Part shown: piece after piece, positions 14,401 through 17,597 of the stretch
Layout of the letters: every line of letters starts with the position of its first letter
Numbering within the stretch: position 1 is the first letter of the stretch
Assembly (NCBI GenBank): GCA_029565415.1
Contig: JAKQOH010000030.1
Location: 1-17,597, forward strand
Length of the DNA: 17,597 bases
From: Candidatus Rifleibacteriota bacterium
GTDB taxonomy: Bacteria > Riflebacteria > Ozemobacteria > Ozemobacterales > Ozemobacteraceae
Direction of reading: 5' to 3'
The notes under the pieces: generated by a model
What the model saw: the letters and a program-made list of their open reading frames with translations, nothing else
What the model was told of the DNA's origin: nothing
The model's database searches: none
Program-made: the position numbers and the translations under genes

Positions 14401-15546
14401 TCAGACGCCCAGGGCGTGCGAGGCGATGACCATCCGCTGCACTTCGCTCGTGCCCTCGTACAGCTCGAGAATGCGCGCATCCCGGTAATACCGCTCGACC
14501 GGGTAGTCTTTGATGAAGCCGTATCCCCCGAGAATCTGGAGCGCCTGGTGGGTGACCCGGGTCGCCATCTCGGAACCGAACAACTTCGCCATCGCGGCTT
14601 CCTTCGAATACCGCTTCTTGTGATCTTTCAGCCAGGCAGCGTGCCAGGTGAGCAGGCGGGCCGTCTCGATGTCGATCTTCATCTCGGCAAGCTTGTGGTT
14701 GATGCCCTGGAAGTCGACGAGGTGCGTGTTGAACTGCTTGCGCTCCCGCGAATACCTGAGCGCCGCCTCATACGCCGCGCGGGCGACGCCGGTGCCCTGG
14801 GCGCCGACGCCGATGCGGCCGCCGTCGAGCGTGTCCATGGCGATGCGGAAGCCCCGCCCCGGCGTGTTGACCATGTTTTCCTTCGGAATGCGGCAGTTCT
14901 GGAACACCAGCTCCGCCGTGTTGGAAGCGCGGATGCCCAGCTTGTTCTCCTTCACGCCGACGGTGAAGCCGGGCGTGCCCTTGTCGACGATGAACGCCGA
15001 GAGGCCGCGGATCTTGGCCGAGCGGTTCGTGCTCGCGATGATCAGGGCGAAGTCGGCGACGCCGCCGTTGCTGATGAAGATCTTCGAGCCGTTGATGATG
15101 TACGAGTCACCGTCGGGGGTGGCCGTGGTCTCCTGGTTGCCCGAGTCGGAGCCGGCGTTCGGCTCGGTCAGGCCGAAGCAGCCGAGCTTCTCGCCCGAGG
15201 CGAGGGCCGGCAGATACCTGCGCTTCAGTTCTTCCGAGGCGTAGGTCATGATCGGGTAGGCGACGAGCGAGTTGGTCAGCGACATCGTGACGCCCTGCGC
15301 CGCGCAGGCCTTCGAGATCTCCTCGATCAGTAGCGCGTAGGTGAGGGCGTCGGCGCCTGCGCCGCCGTACTCCTTCGGGATGATGATGCCCATGTAGCCC
15401 TGCTTCGCAATGGCACGGGTGACTTCCCAGGAAAACTCCTGCTTCTCGTCGAGTTCGGCCGCGACAGGGGCGATCACGGTGCGGGCGAACTCGGCGGCGG
15501 ACTGACGGATCAGTTCCTGTTCGGGGGTGAGTTTGAACTCGATCAC
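14401..15546 (-). CDS. Acyl-CoA dehydrogenase (short-chain/butyryl-CoA type)
   Basis: This FAD enzyme interconverts acyl-CoA and 2-enoyl-CoA and passes electrons to or from ETF. At 381 residues it has the family's usual length and signatures: CFGLTEPNAGSDSG near 143-156, WHAAW at 303-307, the QILGGYGFIKDYPVERYYRD block and the catalytic base glutamate in LYEGTSEVQR. The start codon is GTG at 15546, forming a GTGA overlap with the etfA stop, so it is translationally coupled to etfA. With the two ETF genes just upstream it resembles Bcd-EtfAB and caffeyl-CoA reductase complexes. The chain length of the substrate is uncertain. Confidence 0.95.
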   Translation of the reverse strand: MIEFKLTPEQELIRQSAAEFARTVIAPVAAELDEKQEFSWEVTRAIAKQGYMGIIIPKEYGGAGADALTYALLIEEISKACAAQGVTMSLTNSLVAYPIMTYASEELKRRYLPALASGEKLGCFGLTEPNAGSDSGNQETTATPDGDSYIINGSKIFISNGGVADFALIIASTNRSAKIRGLSAFIVDKGTPGFTVGVKENKLGIRASNTAELVFQNCRIPKENMVNTPGRGFRIAMDTLDGGRIGVGAQGTGVARAAYEAALRYSRERKQFNTHLVDFQGINHKLAEMKIDIETARLLTWHAAWLKDHKKRYSKEAAMAKLFGSEMATRVTHQALQILGGYGFIKDYPVERYYRDARILELYEGTSEVQRMVIASHALGV

Positions 15547-16745
15547 GCGGAGGCCTCCTTCCGATGGCGGCGGATCTCGGCGGCCAGGAGCGGGGCCACC
15601 TGGTGCAGGTCACCGACGATGGCCACGTCGGCGGCTTTCATGATCGGCGCGAGCGGGTCGCGGTTCACGGCGACGACGAAGTCGGCGCCGGAAATCCCGG
15701 CCAGATGCTGGATCGCTCCGCTTATACCGAGAGCTATATAAAGTTTCGGGCTGACCGACTTGCCGGTCTGGCCGACCTGGTGGTCGTGGCCGATCCAGCC
15801 GGACTCGACGGCCGCGCGGGAGGCGCCGATCTCGCCGCCGAGCAAGGCGGCCAGGTCCCTGACGACGCCGAACTGCTGGGCACCGCCGACGCCGCGGCCG
15901 CCCGCGACGATGACCTGGGCTTCGGCCAGGTCGACGTGCTTCGCGGCCGAGCGGATCGTCTCGCGCACGATCACCTTCAGGTCGGCATCCTTGAGGCCGA
16001 TTTTCACGGGCTTCACCTCGCCCTTGCGGTTCGGATCCGCCGCGAGCGGCTTCATGACGCCGGGCCGGACGGTCGACATCTGGGGCCGGTGGTTCGGGCA
16101 GATGATCGTGGCCATGACGTTGCCGCCGAACGCGGGGCGGGTCTGGAGCAGGAGGCCCGAGGCGGCCTCGATGGCCAGCTCGGTGCAGTCGGCGGTCAGG
16201 CCGGTGCGCAGCCGGTTCGCGGTGCGCGGGGCCAGGTCGCGGCCGATCACGGTCGCGCCGATCAGCACGATCTCGGGCTTGATCTCGCGGATCACGCCGG
16301 TCAGGGCGCGGCAGAAGGGCGCCGTCCGGAACTCGGCGAGTTGGGGGTCGTCGACCGTGAGCACGACATCGGCGCCGTGCGCGATCAGGGTCTGGGCCAG
16401 CGGCTCGACCTGGTGGCCGAGCAGGGCCGCATACAGCGGCACCTTGCGCTCATCGGCCAGGCCACGGCCGCGGCCGAGCAGCTCGAGCGCCACCTTGGCC
16501 GGGGCGCCGTCGCGGGTTTCGGCGAACACGAGGATGCCCTTCCATTCGGCCAGGTCGGCCTTGGGGGCATCGGAAGCGGTCGAGGTGATCGCCTTGAACT
16601 TGCACGAGTCGACGCAGCTGCCGCAGTGCACGCAGTTGGCGTTCATGATCGCCTTGCGCCCGATCATGTCGATGGCGTCATAGGGGCAGGCCTTCAGACA
16701 GGCACCGCAGCCTACACAGATAGTTTTATCGATATTGATGGCCAT
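15543..16745 (-). CDS. etfA: Electron transfer flavoprotein alpha subunit with N-terminal 2[4Fe-4S] ferredoxin domain
   Basis: EtfA binds FAD and carries electrons to the acyl-CoA dehydrogenase. Residues 1 to about 55 are a bacterial ferredoxin domain with two cluster motifs: C10-x2-C13-x2-C16-x3-C20-P and C38-x2-C41-x2-C44-x3-C48. The ETF alpha N-terminal fold follows from about residue 68 (GILVFAETRDG). The C-terminal FAD domain shows VIVAGGRGVGG, TGKSVSPKLYIALGISGAIQH and NRDPLAPIMKAADVAIVGD. This fusion is known from LctC- and CarE-type EtfA of anaerobes, some of which work in flavin-based electron bifurcation. It starts 9 bases after etfB. Bifurcation here is inferred, not shown. Confidence 0.96.
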   Translation of the reverse strand: MAINIDKTICVGCGACLKACPYDAIDMIGRKAIMNANCVHCGSCVDSCKFKAITSTASDAPKADLAEWKGILVFAETRDGAPAKVALELLGRGRGLADERKVPLYAALLGHQVEPLAQTLIAHGADVVLTVDDPQLAEFRTAPFCRALTGVIREIKPEIVLIGATVIGRDLAPRTANRLRTGLTADCTELAIEAASGLLLQTRPAFGGNVMATIICPNHRPQMSTVRPGVMKPLAADPNRKGEVKPVKIGLKDADLKVIVRETIRSAAKHVDLAEAQVIVAGGRGVGGAQQFGVVRDLAALLGGEIGASRAAVESGWIGHDHQVGQTGKSVSPKLYIALGISGAIQHLAGISGADFVVAVNRDPLAPIMKAADVAIVGDLHQVAPLLAAEIRRHRKEASA

Positions 16746-16754
16746 GGCGTTGTC

Positions 16755-17543
16755 TCAGATGAGTCCTTTCTCGAGAAGGATGTCGAGGGTCTGGCGCACC
16801 GTCGCCGCCGGTTCGCCGGTCAGGATGCGGCCTTCGCCCTTCGGGGCGGGCGTGAAGGTGCGGCGCACCTGGGTCGGGGAGCCTTTGAGGCCGATCTGCT
16901 CGGCCGGGGCCGCGATATCCTTCGCCGACCAGACGGTGAACGTCTTCTCGCGGTAGGCGCCGATGCAGCCCGGCAGCGTCGGAATGCGCGGCACGTTCGT
17001 CTCTTTCAGGCAGGTCAGCAGCGCCGGCAGCGGGGCGGTCAGCCGCTGGGTTCCCGAATCGGTCTGCCGCTCGATCAGCAGCCCGCCGTAACTGAACCGG
17101 GCCGTGAGCACGTAGGTGACCTGGGGGATCTGCAGAAACTCGGCGAGCTGCGGGCCCACCTGGGCCGTGTCCCCGTCGATCGCCTGGCGACCGCAGATGA
17201 TCAGATCGAAATTGCCGATCTTCTTGATGGCATACGACAACGCCGAGGCCGTGGCCAGCGTGTCGGCACCCGCGAAGGCGCGGTCCGACAGCAGGATCGC
17301 CTCGTCGGCGCCCATCGCGAGCACCTCGCGCAGGGCGACTTCGGCCTGGGGCGGGCCCATCGAGATGACGGTGACCCGGCCCCCGCCGGCCGCTTCACGC
17401 AGCTCGAGCGCGAGCTCGACCGCATGCCGGTCCTCGGGGTTCACGATGCTCGGCACGCCTTCGCGGATCAGCGTTCCGGTGGTCGGGTCGATCCGGACGT
17501 CGTTCGTGTCCGGAACCTGTTTCACGGTGACGATGATATTCAT
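16755..17543 (-). CDS. etfB: Electron transfer flavoprotein beta subunit
   Basis: EtfB pairs with EtfA; in bifurcating ETFs it holds the flavin that takes electrons from NADH. The 262 residues begin MNIIVTVKQVPDTNDVRIDP and contain IVNPEDRHAVELALEL (33-48), SDRAFAGADTLATA (86-99) and CGRQAIDGDTAQVGPQ (117-132), which form the nucleotide/flavin site. The NPEDRHAVE...GADTLATA style is closer to ETFs of anaerobes than to mitochondrial-type EtfB. AGGAAGGA lies 7 bases before the ATG. It follows the end of another same-strand gene by 30 bases, so the operon continues to the right of the window. Confidence 0.96.
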   Translation of the reverse strand: MNIIVTVKQVPDTNDVRIDPTTGTLIREGVPSIVNPEDRHAVELALELREAAGGGRVTVISMGPPQAEVALREVLAMGADEAILLSDRAFAGADTLATASALSYAIKKIGNFDLIICGRQAIDGDTAQVGPQLAEFLQIPQVTYVLTARFSYGGLLIERQTDSGTQRLTAPLPALLTCLKETNVPRIPTLPGCIGAYREKTFTVWSAKDIAAPAEQIGLKGSPTQVRRTFTPAPKGEGRILTGEPAATVRQTLDILLEKGLI

Positions 17544-17573
17544 GGGTGGATCCTTCCTGTGAGGCGGGTCCGC

Positions 17574-17597
17574 TTACAGCTTGGCGCCGATGCGGTT
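17574..17597 (-). CDS. C-terminal end of an upstream gene (partial)
   Basis: Only seven codons and a stop are inside the window (NRIGAKL, TAA). The frame, strand and 30-base gap before etfB suggest it belongs to the same operon. The product cannot be recognised; a beta-oxidation gene would fit the context. Confidence 0.45.
   Translation of the reverse strand, partial: NRIGAKL

Overview
The window is high-GC bacterial DNA in which every gene I can support lies on the minus strand. The right part looks like core anaerobic metabolism: a ferredoxin-type electron-transfer flavoprotein, an acyl-CoA dehydrogenase and a phosphate butyryl/acetyltransferase. The left part looks like an accessory defence and stability region next to a tRNA gene. 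No ribosomal or phylogenetic marker is present. The content suggests an anaerobe or fermenter, possibly a poorly sampled metagenomic lineage, but I cannot name a phylum.

Reading the minus strand from right to left, the core block is: the last codons of an unknown gene, etfB, etfA with an N-terminal 2[4Fe-4S] domain, an acyl-CoA dehydrogenase, a Ptb/Pta-family transferase, a stand-alone PocR sensory-domain protein, an amidohydrolase and a tandem-domain M16 peptidase. Spacing is tight, from 4-base overlaps to gaps of about 45 bp, so this is probably one operon. EtfAB and the dehydrogenase form a coherent enoyl-CoA/acyl-CoA redox unit. Ptb could then convert the acyl-CoA to an acyl phosphate for ATP synthesis; no kinase gene is visible here.

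The junction at 7.56-8.95 kb holds a 28-bp perfect palindrome, an intact tRNA-Val(CAC), its terminator and a hicA-hicB toxin-antitoxin pair. A second, diverged copy of the 3' part of the tRNA plus terminator plus downstream DNA lies on the far side of hicAB. The TA module is therefore bracketed by direct repeats that include a truncated tRNA, which is the signature of integration or duplication at a tRNA 3' end.

The left 7.3 kb is an unusually compact type I restriction-modification operon: hsdM, a 60-residue unrecognised ORF, hsdS, an AlbA_2/Schlafen-like GHKL-ATPase gene, and hsdR, which runs off the left edge. Three successive junctions are 4-base ATGA overlaps and the last is a 19-base overlap, so the two non-canonical genes appear to be translated as part of the RM system. 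The small ORF and the AlbA_2 gene are the best candidates for undescribed components.
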